Below, one piece after another: positions 40,858 to 49,123 of a stretch of DNA of 49,938 nucleotides. A model generated the notes under the pieces. The model was given only the letters and a program-made list of their open reading frames with translations, was not told the origin of the DNA and did not search any database. Position numbers and translations under genes: made by a program. The DNA lies in contig JAUJOA010000006.1 in assembly GCA_030447875.1 (NCBI GenBank), forward strand, positions 1-49,938, given 5' to 3'. Source of the DNA: Thermoleophilaceae bacterium (lineage in GTDB: Bacteria > Actinomycetota > Thermoleophilia > Solirubrobacterales > Thermoleophilaceae). The stretch's first letter is position 1, and every line of letters starts with the position of its first letter.

Positions 40858-41298
40858 GTGATGGAGCCGGAACGAACCGAACACCACAAGGCAGCCGCCC
40901 GCGCGGTGTTCGCGGTCTGGAACGGTGATGACCTACGACGACTCGAGGAACTGGTCGCATCCGATGTCGTGCACCACGACCCGTACGACGCCCATGCGAC
41001 TCAGGGGCTCGCCGGCATGAAGAAGACCATCGAGGCCAACCGCCGGGCGTTCCCGGACATGCACATCACCGTCGACGACCAGCTCGCCGAGGGCGACCGG
41101 GTCGCAACACGCTGGCATGCCACGATGACGCATGACGGCGACCTGATGGACACGCCGGCAACCGGGCAGCGGGTGACGATCACAGGCATCACGATCGACC
41201 GGTTAGAGGACGGCAAGATCGTCGAGGCGTGGCGTAACATGGACACGCTCGCGCTGCTCCAGCAGATCGGGGCGATCCAGCCGGCCGACGGCTCCTAG
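40858..41298 (+). CDS. SnoaL-like ester cyclase/NTF2-fold protein
   Basis: The 146-residue protein (GTG 40858; ATG 40861 is an alternative) is a SnoaL-like polyketide-cyclase/NTF2-fold member. Visible features are VFAVWNGDDLRRLEELV, the His/Asp-containing DVVHHDPYDAHATQGL, FPDMHITVDDQLAEGDRV and GKIVEAWRNMDTLALLQQIG. The family includes cyclases, isomerases and many proteins without a known substrate. A GAAAGGTGAT stretch upstream may serve as ribosome site. It is the last gene before the tRNA-Phe insertion and may itself be a laterally acquired passenger, as the surrounding base composition is lower in GC. Confidence 0.8.
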   Translation: MMEPERTEHHKAAARAVFAVWNGDDLRRLEELVASDVVHHDPYDAHATQGLAGMKKTIEANRRAFPDMHITVDDQLAEGDRVATRWHATMTHDGDLMDTPATGQRVTITGITIDRLEDGKIVEAWRNMDTLALLQQIGAIQPADGS

Positions 41299-41453
41299 CG
41301 GGTAAGCGGAGGGGTGAGCTTCGAATTCACGAGGCCGAAAGGCCCCCAACGGTTTCGAGACCGGGATGGCGGCTCCGAGCAGAGGGTTCTGGACTCCGAA
41401 TTGGACTCCACCGCCCGGGATCGACCTGTGCCGGCGCGCTGGGCCGGCGGAGC

Positions 41454-41497
41454 CGCTCGAGGAGAAGTTGCCACTGTGCAGCGACTTCTCGCGAGCG
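41454..41497 (-). terminator. Hairpin beside the tRNA-Phe fragment (former tRNA terminator?)
   Basis: The stem CGCTCG + GAGAAGT (41454-41459, 41462-41468) pairs with ACTTCTC + CGAGCG (41484-41490, 41492-41497). It lies 6 bp from the duplicated tRNA 3' end. If the insertion model is right, this was the original terminator just downstream of tRNA-Phe and has been moved 2.1 kb away. Confidence 0.45.
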
Positions 41498-41503
41498 GTT
41501 CGA

Positions 41504-41545
41504 TGGCGAGGGGCGGAATCGAACCGCCGACACCACGATTTTCAG
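41504..41545 (-). repeat. Attachment-site copy: 3' 42 nt of tRNA-Phe
   Basis: This 42-bp stretch is identical to 43653-43694, that is nucleotides 32-73 of the tRNA-Phe gene, from the anticodon loop to the discriminator base. Identity stops sharply on both sides. The 5' half of a tRNA is missing, so it is not a functional gene. It is the expected distal att site left by a tyrosine-recombinase insertion. Confidence 0.85.
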
Positions 41546-41863
41546 GGACGCTGCGCTGCAGCTCTCACGGCGGCGACTTCCCCGCAATCCGCACTATGCC
41601 CGCCAGCTCCGAGTGACCTAGATCCCTGCGGATATCGCCGGGTTTGGGCCTCAAGAGCCGACGAGGTCCAAATCGCGCCGGCCGCGGAACGGCCGACCGC
41701 GTCGGCGTAGCGTCGAAGACAACCTGAAGCACCCCGACAGCCCGACGCTCCCTCGAGGCGGGGCAGGACGAGCCGGCGGCGAGGCTCAGTGTCGGCCGTC
41801 GTCCGACTGCTCCTCGCCGCCGGGCTGCCGTTGCGTCCCGGAGCCTCTGCGGCCGGGGGTCCG
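41546..41863. other. Island left flank, no gene recognised
   Basis: These 318 bp between the att copy and the cupin stop contain only overlapping frames without protein-like patterns or ribosome sites. A similar 260-bp flank lies between the LysR stop and the tRNA (43393-43652). Decayed DNA is likely, for example a lost integrase, but I can recognise no residual motif. Confidence 0.4.
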
Positions 41864-42358
41864 CTACGCGTCGAAGGCGACGTTCTCTACCCCGTACTTC
41901 GGCGCGGCGGCCATGGTGCGGGCGATCTCGTCCTCGTCGATGGGGGGCGCTGGCCCGTCGTCGGCCGCCGGCCGCCCTGACTCGCGGAAGAAGCCCTCCA
42001 TGCCCGCGGGCGCGAACCCCACGAGGATCCGGCTGGGCGTCTCCGCGGTGTTGCGGAAGTTGTGGACCGTGCCGCGTGGCGCGAACGCGAATCCGCCGGG
42101 CCCGAGCGCGTGGACCTCTTCAGCGATCGGGATCTCGAACGTCCCGTCGAGCACGTACCAGAACTCGTCCTCGCGGGTGTGGACGTGCGGCGGCGGCCCG
42201 CCGCCGGGGGCCGTCAGGTTCTCGAGGAGAACGAGACTTCCACTAGTGCTCTCGCCGGTCGCCTTGAGCGTCATCGTGTCGCCGACGATCCAGAGCCGCT
42301 CGCCCTCTCCGCCGGGCAGCCCGTAGCCGGTCGTGGGGGTTGTCTCGGTGCTGCTCAT
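41864..42358 (-). CDS. Cupin-domain protein
   Basis: ATG 42358 is chosen because AGGAGGT lies about 6 nt upstream; an in-frame ATG at 42388 would add ten residues. The 164-residue protein has cupin motif 1 as PPPHVHTREDEFWYVLDGTFEI (His, His, Glu ligands) and motif 2 as FAFAPRGTVHNFRN with the final His. A single-domain metal-binding cupin of this type may be a dioxygenase, isomerase or sensor. The C-terminal 30 residues are acidic. It is transcribed divergently from the LysR gene across a 104-bp region, the usual arrangement of a LysR target. Confidence 0.88.
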   Translation of the reverse strand: MSSTETTPTTGYGLPGGEGERLWIVGDTMTLKATGESTSGSLVLLENLTAPGGGPPPHVHTREDEFWYVLDGTFEIPIAEEVHALGPGGFAFAPRGTVHNFRNTAETPSRILVGFAPAGMEGFFRESGRPAADDGPAPPIDEDEIARTMAAAPKYGVENVAFDA

Positions 42359-42388
42359 GAAGTGACCTCCTGGTGTTTGGGGGCTCAT

Positions 42389-42462
42389 GAGGGCGATCGT
42401 CGTCGCCGAGCGCCATCAGGACCACTTCATTTACTTCTAGGACTAGTAGGGTTGATGTAATC
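42389..42462. promoter_or_regulatory. Divergent cupin/LysR control region
   Basis: The AT-rich sequence at 42429-42460 contains CTAG-GA-CTAG (42437-42446), an imperfect dyad within TTCTAGGACTAGTAG, and flanking TTTAC/GTAAT elements. It lies directly before the LysR start. LysR proteins bind T-N11-A dyads in such divergent regions and activate the facing gene. The assignment is by position and symmetry only. Confidence 0.45.
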
Positions 42463-43392
42463 GTGGTGACCGACATCCAACGGCTGCGGGCGTTGGCGCT
42501 GGTGCTCGACCTCGGTTCGATCTCGGCCGCCGCGAGCGTCCTCGGCTACACGCAGTCAGCGGTCTCGCAGCAGCTGGCCTCGCTCGAGCGGGAGGTCGGT
42601 GAGACGCTGGTCGAGCGCGGTCAGCGACCCCTGCGTGCGACCCGCGCGGGCGAGGCCGTGCGCCCGCACATCGACCGTGTCCTCGCCGCGGTCGGCGGCA
42701 CCGAGGCCGCGATCGAGGATCTGCGGGGCGCGCAGCGCATCCGGCTAGCGGCGTTCACGAGTGCGCTGTCGTCTTTCGTGCCGGCGGCGGTGCGTGACCT
42801 GCGGCGGGCGCATCCCCGCCTCGCCGTACAGGTCCTCCAGCTCGAGACGCAGGAGGCGGTCGAGCGGCTGCGTGCCGGCGACGCGGACCTCGCCGTGGTC
42901 CATCTCATGCCCGGGATCGCGGTGCCGGAGACGGCCGGGCTAGAGCGGCGGCGACTTTTCGTTGACGAGCTCTACATCGTGCTGCCAGCAGGGCACCGGC
43001 TCGCGCGGCGCGATGCCGTGAACGTCGTGGACCTCGAGGCCGAGCCGCTGATACTGCCGCGCCGCGACACCCCGGCTGGCCGCTTCCGGTCGGTCGTCGA
43101 GCACCTCTGCGCGGAGGTCGGCGTCACGCCCCGGGTGGCCTACGAGCTCGACGACCTACCCGCCGCGCAGGCTTTCGTCGCGGCCGGGATCGCCGTCGTC
43201 CCCATGCACGGCCTCACGCTGGCGGCGTTGCCGCCGGGCGTCGCAGTTCGTCCCCTCGCCGAGCGTCCGGCGGGCAGCCGCACGGTTGAGGCGCTCGCGT
43301 TGGCCGGGGCGCGCACAGCGTTCGTCGACGACCTGCTGGATCGACTGGCGGATGCAGGGCGCGAGCGGGCGCTGCGCTCGTCTGGTGCGTGA
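42463..43392 (+). CDS. LysR-family transcriptional regulator
   Basis: The 309-residue protein starts at tandem GTG codons (42463 and 42466). The N-terminal winged helix is typical: LRALALVLDLGSISAAASVL and GYTQSAVSQQLASLEREVGE (recognition helix). The periplasmic-binding-protein-like effector domain follows from about 90 (RIRLAAFTSALSSFVPAAV, DADLAVVHL, GIAVVPMHGL). It probably autoregulates and controls the divergent cupin gene; the effector is unknown. Both genes lie within the tRNA-Phe-bounded insertion, so they form its recognisable cargo. Confidence 0.93.
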   Translation: MVTDIQRLRALALVLDLGSISAAASVLGYTQSAVSQQLASLEREVGETLVERGQRPLRATRAGEAVRPHIDRVLAAVGGTEAAIEDLRGAQRIRLAAFTSALSSFVPAAVRDLRRAHPRLAVQVLQLETQEAVERLRAGDADLAVVHLMPGIAVPETAGLERRRLFVDELYIVLPAGHRLARRDAVNVVDLEAEPLILPRRDTPAGRFRSVVEHLCAEVGVTPRVAYELDDLPAAQAFVAAGIAVVPMHGLTLAALPPGVAVRPLAERPAGSRTVEALALAGARTAFVDDLLDRLADAGRERALRSSGA

Positions 43393-43652
43393 CGAAGCTC
43401 AGTTCGGACCGACGCCGGCAGTCTCCGCGGCCCGGTCGATTATCGAGCGGGCCCTCGTTGTACAGACGTCGCGTTCCCGCCATAGGCAACGGCTTGCCGA
43501 GGGCGGCGTCCAAGGTGGCCCGCTCCGTCTCGATCTCACAGCCGTCGCCGGGCGGAGCAGGGAGTGGCGAGGCGCCCCGCTGGCCAGGAAGAGAAAGCGA
43601 AGTGTGCTCTGCACGCGAGCCGATCCGCCGCCAGGGATGCGCCGCAGCGGAG

Positions 43653-43725
43653 TGGCGAGGGGCGGAATCGAACCGCCGACACCACGATTTTCAGTCGTGT
43701 GCTCTACCAACTGAGCTACCTCGCC
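43653..43725 (-). tRNA. tRNA-Phe (anticodon GAA)
   Basis: The 73-nt cloverleaf is complete: acceptor GGCGAGG/CCTCGCC, D arm GCTC-AGTTGGTA-GAGC, anticodon arm CACGA-CTGAAAA-TCGTG with GAA, variable GTGTC, T arm GGCGG-TTCGATT-CCGCC, discriminator A. CCA is not encoded. Its 3' 42 nt are duplicated at 41504, marking the insertion boundary. Open frames reading through it are artefacts. Confidence 0.97.
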
Positions 43726-43850
43726 GCGGCGGCTGATGGTAGCGCCGGCCCGTCCTGCCGATCGAAGAGAGGGCGTCGACCTACGGCTCGTATCCCTCGT
43801 CTGCTCCTCGGTCGGGCGTCAACCGCCCATGCTCATCGGGGCTGCGCCGT

Positions 43851-44261
43851 TCAGCCCTGCTTTCGAGCGATCGCCTGTCCCAGCTCGAGCTTCGTCATCT
43901 TCGAGCGACCCTTGATATCGAGCTTCTTCGCGCGCTCGATCAGCTCTCGCTTTGAGTGCCCCTCGACATCCACTCCACCCGCCGTCTGCCGCGGGCGCCT
44001 GCGCGCCCGCGAGCCACCCTGCTTTGCCTGAGGGTCGGAAGGTCCCTTGCGCTCCTTCGGCTCCCAGCGGTCGCCCACCTTCTCGAACGAGTGCTTGACC
44101 GCCGAGTAGGCGGTGCGGTGCGCACGCTCGCCCTCGCCGTACTGCTCGGCCGCCGCGTCGTGCGCCTTGGCGAACGTCCGCTGAGCCTTCGCCGGCGAAC
44201 GCTGCAGCGGAGCCGGAAGCTCCTCCTTCTTCGCCTTTCCACTCCTCGTGGTCTTCGGCAT
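43851..44261 (-). CDS. ChaB-family protein with Rho-N/SAP-like C-terminus
   Basis: The 136-residue basic protein starts at ATG 44261 behind AGGAGG. Residues about 12-72 match ChaB: LPAPLQRSPAKAQRTFAKAH, EGERAHRTAYSAVKHSFEKVG and DRWEPKE. A Gly/Arg-rich linker leads to a C-terminal motif HSKRELIERAKKLDIKGRSK-MTKLEL, which resembles Rho-N/SAP-type nucleic-acid-binding helices. ChaB was named as a possible cation-transport regulator, but the actual role is unclear. The combination of a ChaB domain with a DNA/RNA-binding tail is common in actinobacteria. It is monocistronic. Confidence 0.85.
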   Translation of the reverse strand: MPKTTRSGKAKKEELPAPLQRSPAKAQRTFAKAHDAAAEQYGEGERAHRTAYSAVKHSFEKVGDRWEPKERKGPSDPQAKQGGSRARRRPRQTAGGVDVEGHSKRELIERAKKLDIKGRSKMTKLELGQAIARKQG

Positions 44262-44397
44262 GGTGGCCTCCTACTAGTGACCGGGTTCGTAACTTGGCTG
44301 CCCGCGATCGTCCCCTCGGAAACCCGCTGCGGGGAGTTGGTCTGAGCTCGTGCGCCCGACGAGCGCTGACCTGCCCTCGCGCGCTAAGGTCGGGCGA

Positions 44398-44775
44398 ATG
44401 AGCGAGCTGATCCACACCTGTTACCGGGTCGCCGACCTCGATCGCTCCATCGACTTCTACCGGCGCCTGGGTTTCGAGGAGCTCGGGCGCAAGCCGATCC
44501 GTGACGAGGCGATAAACGCCTTTCTCGGCCTTCCTGGCGATGGAGCCAGGCTCGAGCTGACCTACAACATCGGACACGACGAGCCGTACGAGGTCGGCAC
44601 GGGCTACGGGCACATCGCCCTGGCGGTGGACGATCTGGACGGCGCCCTCGAGCGACTCGCCGCCGATGGGATCGAGCCGGAGAAGCCGCCCTACCGCGTG
44701 AGCGAGGGCGGCTCACGGCTCTGCTTCGTTCGCGACCCGGACGGGTACCGGATCGAGCTTCTCGAGCGCAGCTGA
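44398..44775 (+). CDS. Glyoxalase I-like (VOC superfamily) protein
   Basis: ATG 44398 begins MSELIHTCYRVADLDRSIDF, the typical VOC/glyoxalase I opening with a metal-ligand His6. The 125-residue protein continues with FYRRLGFEEL, LELTYNIGHDEPYEVGTGYG, HIALAVDDLDGAL and CFVRDPDGYRIELLER. The ligands His, Glu, His and Glu of lactoylglutathione lyases are all present. Actinobacteria lack glutathione, so the substrate may be a mycothiol hemithioacetal or another aldehyde adduct; that is inference. A convergent gene ends 8 bp away. Confidence 0.88.
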   Translation: MSELIHTCYRVADLDRSIDFYRRLGFEELGRKPIRDEAINAFLGLPGDGARLELTYNIGHDEPYEVGTGYGHIALAVDDLDGALERLAADGIEPEKPPYRVSEGGSRLCFVRDPDGYRIELLERS

Positions 44776-44783
44776 CCGGCGCC

Positions 44784-45224
44784 TCAGGTGTCCTGCGCTG
44801 CCTCGCCCACTCTTGCGCCGTCGTCGGTCTGCCCCTCGGCCGTCGCCCCGATCGCGGCTTCGCCGCCGCCGGGTTCGAGGATGAAGAACTCGACCAGCGT
44901 GTCCGGGTCGAAGACCACCTGACTCTGATATCCCAGCACCCTCCGTCCGGTCAGCGACGCGATCTGCTCCGAGAATCGCCCAGCCATCTCGGTCTGGAAG
45001 CGTTGGCGGACCTGACGGACGAGGTGCTCTTCGCCGGCGTCGAGGAGCGTCTTCTCGACCGTGGTCAACCCGTCCTGCATGACGATGAAGATGTAGTTGT
45101 CGACCATGTAGCTCTTGGCCTTGGTCGGGCCCTTGCCGTAGTGCTCGCGCATGGCTTGAACCATTGCGTTGGAGATGTCGGCCAGGAGCGTTCGACCGTA
45201 GCGCTGCGCGCTTTCAGGGCTCAT
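44784..45224 (-). CDS. DUF2294-family protein
   Basis: The 146-residue protein matches the DUF2294 pattern: LLADISNAMVQAMREHYGKG, PTKAKSYMVDNYIFIVM, DGLTTVEKTLLDAGEEHLVR and LTGRRVLGYQSQVVFDPD. It is an alpha/beta cytoplasmic domain of unknown function. In other bacteria it occurs alone or next to transport and signalling genes. The last 30 residues (Gly/Glu/Ala/Asp) are low complexity. ATG 45224 diverges from the lipoprotein gene by 69 bp. Family assignment is good, role unknown. Confidence 0.8.
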   Translation of the reverse strand: MSPESAQRYGRTLLADISNAMVQAMREHYGKGPTKAKSYMVDNYIFIVMQDGLTTVEKTLLDAGEEHLVRQVRQRFQTEMAGRFSEQIASLTGRRVLGYQSQVVFDPDTLVEFFILEPGGGEAAIGATAEGQTDDGARVGEAAQDT

Positions 45225-45293
45225 GGCGCGATCCTAACGTGCTGTCCGTGGCCCGAAAGTGCCAGCGCCTCCGCCGGATAACCTGCTGACGCC

Positions 45294-46793
45294 ATGAGAC
45301 GCTTCATCCTGCTCGTGATCGTCGCGCTCCTGAGCGCCGTGGTCGCCGCCGGCTGCGGTGGCGACGACGACGATGCCTCGAGCCCGCTCGACCAGGCGCT
45401 CTCCTACCTTCCGGCGGACGCACCACTCGCGGTCGCGATCGCCACTGACCTCGAGAACGGCCAGTACCGGGCGGCGGCGTCGATCCTCGACCGCTTCCCC
45501 TTGGGGGCTCAGCTCAGGGAGCAGCTGAAGGCCGAGCTCGAGGGCGAGGAGGGCATCGACTTCGACCAGGACGTGCGGCCATTGCTCGGCAACGACCTCG
45601 TGGTGGGAGCTCCGGACGTGAGAAGCCTCGCTCAGGACGACGAGTCGTTCATCGCCGCCCTCCAGGTGGCGGACGCCGCCAAGGCGCGCGAGCTGCTGGA
45701 GCGCGACGGCCGGGAGGTGGGTGAGTCAAGCGGCGCCACGATCTACGAGGAAGAGTCGGGGGACGTGACGGCGCTCGAGGGCGACGTCCTTGTGGCGGCC
45801 GACTCGCGCGAGCAGCTCGAGCAGGCCCTCGCGCGAAGCGACGGCGCCGATCACCTGACCGAGACCCGGTTCGAGGAGGGGCTCGCCGATCTGCCGGAGG
45901 ACGCCCTGGTGCGGGTGTACGCGGACATGCGGGCGATTCTTGGGACGAGCCCGGAGAGTGAGCGCGCGCAGGCTGTGCCGTGGGTCGGCGCGCTACGCAC
46001 GCTCGGCGCCGCCGGGACGGCGAGTGGCGACGGCTTGGCGATCGACTTCAACCTGTCGACCGACCCCGCCGACCTGACCGACGAGGACCTGCCGATCGCA
46101 AGCGGCGCCGAGCCGCCGCCGATCGTGGCTCAGGAGGACGACGTCGGCTTCGGGGTCCGCGACCCGAGCCAGGTCGTCGACTTCGCCGAGCAGGCGGGAG
46201 AGGCCGCCAACACGCCCGAGCTCCGGCAGTTCGAGGCGGCGAAGGGGAAGCTCGGGCGGCGGCTCGGGGTGAACATCGATCGTGACCTGGTCGATCAGTT
46301 CGAAGGTGATGCCTCGCTCTCGCTCGGCGTCGACGGCAGCTTCGGGTTCCGCTCGGAGCTGCAGGACCCGAAGGGCTTTCAGAGGACACTCGACCGGCTG
46401 TCGCGCAGGGTGCCGGACGTGGCAAAGGGCTTCGGCGTTGATCCGGTAGGGATCGCCCGGCCGGGAGGAGGCAAGGACTTCTACGCCATCGCGACCGCCG
46501 ACGGGGACCGCGCCGTGTTCGGCGTCGTCGGCGGGGTCTTCGTGCTCGCGCAGGATCCGGAGCAGGCCAGTGAGCTCGCGGTGCGCCCGCCCGAGGATGT
46601 GCCGGGCGCGCAGGGGTCCGTCACGATGAGGCTGGACGCGGAGGCGCTCGCCCAGCGGCTCGCGCGAAGGTTCGCGGGCGGCTCGGGTGATTTGGGCGCG
46701 GACTTCTTCGCGGGGCCGCTCGGCGACGCTACCGGCTCGGTGGAGGTCGAGCCAGACCGCCTTCGCGGCCACGTCGAGCTGACGATCGAGTAG
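45294..46793 (+). CDS. DUF3352-type lipoprotein
   Basis: The 499-residue protein starts with a lipoprotein signal: MRRFILLVIVALLSAVVAAG followed by the lipidated Cys21 and an acidic GGDDDDA run. The mature part alternates alpha/beta segments typical of DUF3352 (SYLPADAPLAVAIATDLENG, VRPLLGNDLVVGAPD, VLAQDPEQASELA). It should sit on the outer face of the cytoplasmic membrane. DUF3352 proteins are common in actinobacteria and cyanobacteria; none has a firm function. It ends 11 bp before the convergent helicase gene. Confidence 0.85.
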   Translation: MRRFILLVIVALLSAVVAAGCGGDDDDASSPLDQALSYLPADAPLAVAIATDLENGQYRAAASILDRFPLGAQLREQLKAELEGEEGIDFDQDVRPLLGNDLVVGAPDVRSLAQDDESFIAALQVADAAKARELLERDGREVGESSGATIYEEESGDVTALEGDVLVAADSREQLEQALARSDGADHLTETRFEEGLADLPEDALVRVYADMRAILGTSPESERAQAVPWVGALRTLGAAGTASGDGLAIDFNLSTDPADLTDEDLPIASGAEPPPIVAQEDDVGFGVRDPSQVVDFAEQAGEAANTPELRQFEAAKGKLGRRLGVNIDRDLVDQFEGDASLSLGVDGSFGFRSELQDPKGFQRTLDRLSRRVPDVAKGFGVDPVGIARPGGGKDFYAIATADGDRAVFGVVGGVFVLAQDPEQASELAVRPPEDVPGAQGSVTMRLDAEALAQRLARRFAGGSGDLGADFFAGPLGDATGSVEVEPDRLRGHVELTIE

Positions 46794-46804
46794 CGGCCGC
46801 GGCG

Positions 46805-49102
46805 TCAGGCGGCTCGCATGCGAGAGAGCAGCTCGAGCGCCCCGGTCTTGGAGAGCGGCTCGTTGAGGTTGCCGCACTTGGGCGACTGGACGCACGACGG
46901 GCAGCCGGACCGGCAGGGGCACTCGGCGAGCAGCCGCGCGGCGTCGTTCACGAGCGTCTCGAATTCGCTGAAGCCGGTGCGAGTGATCCCCACGCCGCCC
47001 GGGTGCCCGTCGTAGATGAACACCGTGGGACGGCCGGTCTGGGGATGAAACGCCGTGGACAGGCCACCGATGTCCCAGCGGTCGCACATGGCGATCAACG
47101 GGAGCACGGCGATCTGTGTGTGCTCGGCGGCGTGCAGCGATCCCTGCAGGGCGTCGAGCGGGAAATCCTCTCCGCGCAGTGAGTCGGGAAGCTCGTACCA
47201 GAGCGCCTGCGTGGTGAACCGCTGCTCCGGAAGCTCCACCGGGAGAAGGTCCAGGACCTCGTGATCCACGACGCGCTTGCGCTGGAAGGCGACGACCTCC
47301 TCGGTCACCGACACCGTGCCGAAGGAGAGGTCCACGCCGAGCGCCTCACGTCGATCGAGCACGGACTCGATGAACGTGTCCATGTCCTTCTTCGGCTGCG
47401 TGTACCAGTCGCCGCTGAAGGGGCGAACGCTCGCACGCCGGTTGTGGAGGTCCAGCTCGTCGACCTCGTAGCTCAACCCCATGTGGAGGTACACGGCGCC
47501 CGGATGGATCGTGTCCGGGGCGCGCGCGGCCTCCACGGAGCCGAGCAGCTCGCCGGTCTCAGTCTCGATCACCGCGAAGGAGTCGACCGAGCTCGAACGC
47601 AGCGACAGGCGCGCGGCGGGGAAGCCGTCGCCGCGCGGCATGTAGCGCCCGCCGCGCTCTCGAAGCTCGCCGGCGCTCACCAATCGCTCTGCGTAGGCCT
47701 CCCAACGAGGGCCGAGCGTGGCGGCGTCCGCCGAGGTGAGCGGCATCTCGTATGCCGCCGCGACGAGATGCGCGCGATGGATCTGCTCGGACTCGTGGTC
47801 GAGGATCGCCGACTCGACAGGGCGGTCGAGGACCTCCTCCGGATGGCGGCATAAGAACTGGTCGAGGGCGTCGTCACCGGCCACGTAGAGCGCGAGCCCC
47901 GTCTCGCGGCGGCCGGCCCTACCCCACATCTGGCGAAGGCTCGCGACCGTGCCCGGGAAGGTGACGCACATCGCCGCGTCGAGCTCGCCCACGTCGATCC
48001 CGAGCTCGAGCGCGCTCGTGGCGACCACCGCCAGCAGCTCGCCCTCCGCCAACCGCCGCTCGATCTCGCGGCGCTGGTACGGCGTGTAACCGGCACGGTA
48101 GGGCGCAATCCGGTCGGCGAGGTCGCCGTGGCCGGCGTCCTCGAGCCGCAGGCGCGCGAACTTCTGGATCAGCTCCACGCCCCGGCGCGACTTCAGGAAG
48201 CAGATCGTGCGCACGCCCTCCTCGACGAGCGCGGCCAGCAGCTCGGCTGCCTCGGACAGCGCCGATGCGCGCGCGCCCGACCCCTCGTCGAGCAGCGGTG
48301 GGTTCCACATCGCCACCTGCCGCTCGGCCCGCGGCGCGCCGTCGCGGTCCACGAGCCGCACGTCCAGTCCGGTCAGGCGCTCCGCCAGCTCCACCGGGTT
48401 GGCGATCGTCGCGCTCGTGAGGATGAAGCGCGGCTCGGTCCCGTAGGCGTTCGCCAGCCGCCGCAGACGACGCAGGACGTTCGCCACGTGCGATCCGAAC
48501 ACGCCGCGGTAGACGTGCGCCTCGTCGACCACCACCCATGCGAGGTTCGCGAGGACGTCGCCCCATGGGCGATGGTTCGGCAACACGCCCACGTGCAGCA
48601 TGTCGGGGTTCGTGAGGATCAGGTTCGACCGCTGGCGTATGGCCCGCCGCTCCTCGCGCGGGGTGTCCCCGTCATAGATCGCCTGACGGAGAAAGCCGGC
48701 GCCGAGGCCGTGGAGCTTCCGCGCCTGATCCTGGGCCAGCGCCTTGGTCGGGTAGAGGTAGAGCGCTCGGGCGCGAGGGTCGCGCGCCAGCGTGTCGAGC
48801 ACCGGAAGGTTGAAGGCGAGCGACTTGCCGCTAGCGGTGCCGGCCGTCACGATCGTGTGGCCCTCGAAGGCCGACGCAAGCGCCTCGGTCTGGTGCGAGT
48901 AGAGCTCATGGACGTCGCTGCCGGCCAGGGCGTCGCGCAGAGCGGGGTGCAGAGCGGCCGGGACGGGCGCGGTCTCCGCCGGCCGGGCGCCGTAACGGCT
49001 GGTAGCCACTAGCTGGTCATCGCGGCCCGCCTCTAGCACGGGCTGCCACGGCGCCTTCGTCTGAATACGGGCCACGGCTTGCCATAGTAGGCGGCCGCTC
49101 AC
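46805..49102 (-). CDS. MrfA/YprA-like SF2 helicase with C-terminal zinc cluster
   Basis: The 765-residue protein carries Walker A VTAGTASGKSLAF, DEAH in WVVVDEAHVYRG, motif III LTSATIANP and motif VI MWGRAGRRETG. The C-terminal DUF1998/MZB domain ends with CPCRSGCPSCVQSPKCGN, a four-cysteine metal site. In Bacillus MrfA is a 3'-5' helicase that acts with an exonuclease in repair of mitomycin adducts, independent of UvrABC. No mrfB-like gene is visible here. GTG 49102 is used; GTG 49075 (VARIQTKAPWQP) is equally possible. Together with Lhr it is the second large repair helicase in the window. Confidence 0.93.
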   Translation of the reverse strand: MSGRLLWQAVARIQTKAPWQPVLEAGRDDQLVATSRYGARPAETAPVPAALHPALRDALAGSDVHELYSHQTEALASAFEGHTIVTAGTASGKSLAFNLPVLDTLARDPRARALYLYPTKALAQDQARKLHGLGAGFLRQAIYDGDTPREERRAIRQRSNLILTNPDMLHVGVLPNHRPWGDVLANLAWVVVDEAHVYRGVFGSHVANVLRRLRRLANAYGTEPRFILTSATIANPVELAERLTGLDVRLVDRDGAPRAERQVAMWNPPLLDEGSGARASALSEAAELLAALVEEGVRTICFLKSRRGVELIQKFARLRLEDAGHGDLADRIAPYRAGYTPYQRREIERRLAEGELLAVVATSALELGIDVGELDAAMCVTFPGTVASLRQMWGRAGRRETGLALYVAGDDALDQFLCRHPEEVLDRPVESAILDHESEQIHRAHLVAAAYEMPLTSADAATLGPRWEAYAERLVSAGELRERGGRYMPRGDGFPAARLSLRSSSVDSFAVIETETGELLGSVEAARAPDTIHPGAVYLHMGLSYEVDELDLHNRRASVRPFSGDWYTQPKKDMDTFIESVLDRREALGVDLSFGTVSVTEEVVAFQRKRVVDHEVLDLLPVELPEQRFTTQALWYELPDSLRGEDFPLDALQGSLHAAEHTQIAVLPLIAMCDRWDIGGLSTAFHPQTGRPTVFIYDGHPGGVGITRTGFSEFETLVNDAARLLAECPCRSGCPSCVQSPKCGNLNEPLSKTGALELLSRMRAA

Positions 49103-49123
49103 GGGCCTCCCATGGGCGCCCCC

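Larger units (their letters stand above)
41504..43694. mobile_element. Small tRNA-Phe-integrated island (cupin + LysR), no integrase
   Basis: The interval is bounded by an exact 42-bp direct repeat derived from the 3' part of tRNA-Phe, with the intact tRNA at the right end. This is the classic footprint of an element inserted into a tRNA gene. The cargo, 41546-43652, holds a cupin gene and a divergent LysR gene plus non-coding flanks. No integrase, relaxase or phage gene is present, so the element is a remnant, a satellite mobilised in trans, or the product of deletion. Boundaries are seen directly; the mechanism is inferred. Confidence 0.65.

Noticed and set aside
43559-43572. Partial third copy of the tRNA 3' end (GAGTGGCGAGG) near 43562
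   Set aside because: Only 11 bases match and identity is not extended; probably chance in GC-rich DNA.
43286-43714. Open frames crossing the tRNA-Phe locus, including GGIEPPTPRFS-like peptides here and at 41314-41710
   Set aside because: They are the well-known spurious translation of a tRNA-Phe gene or its fragment; they have no start context and cover structured RNA.
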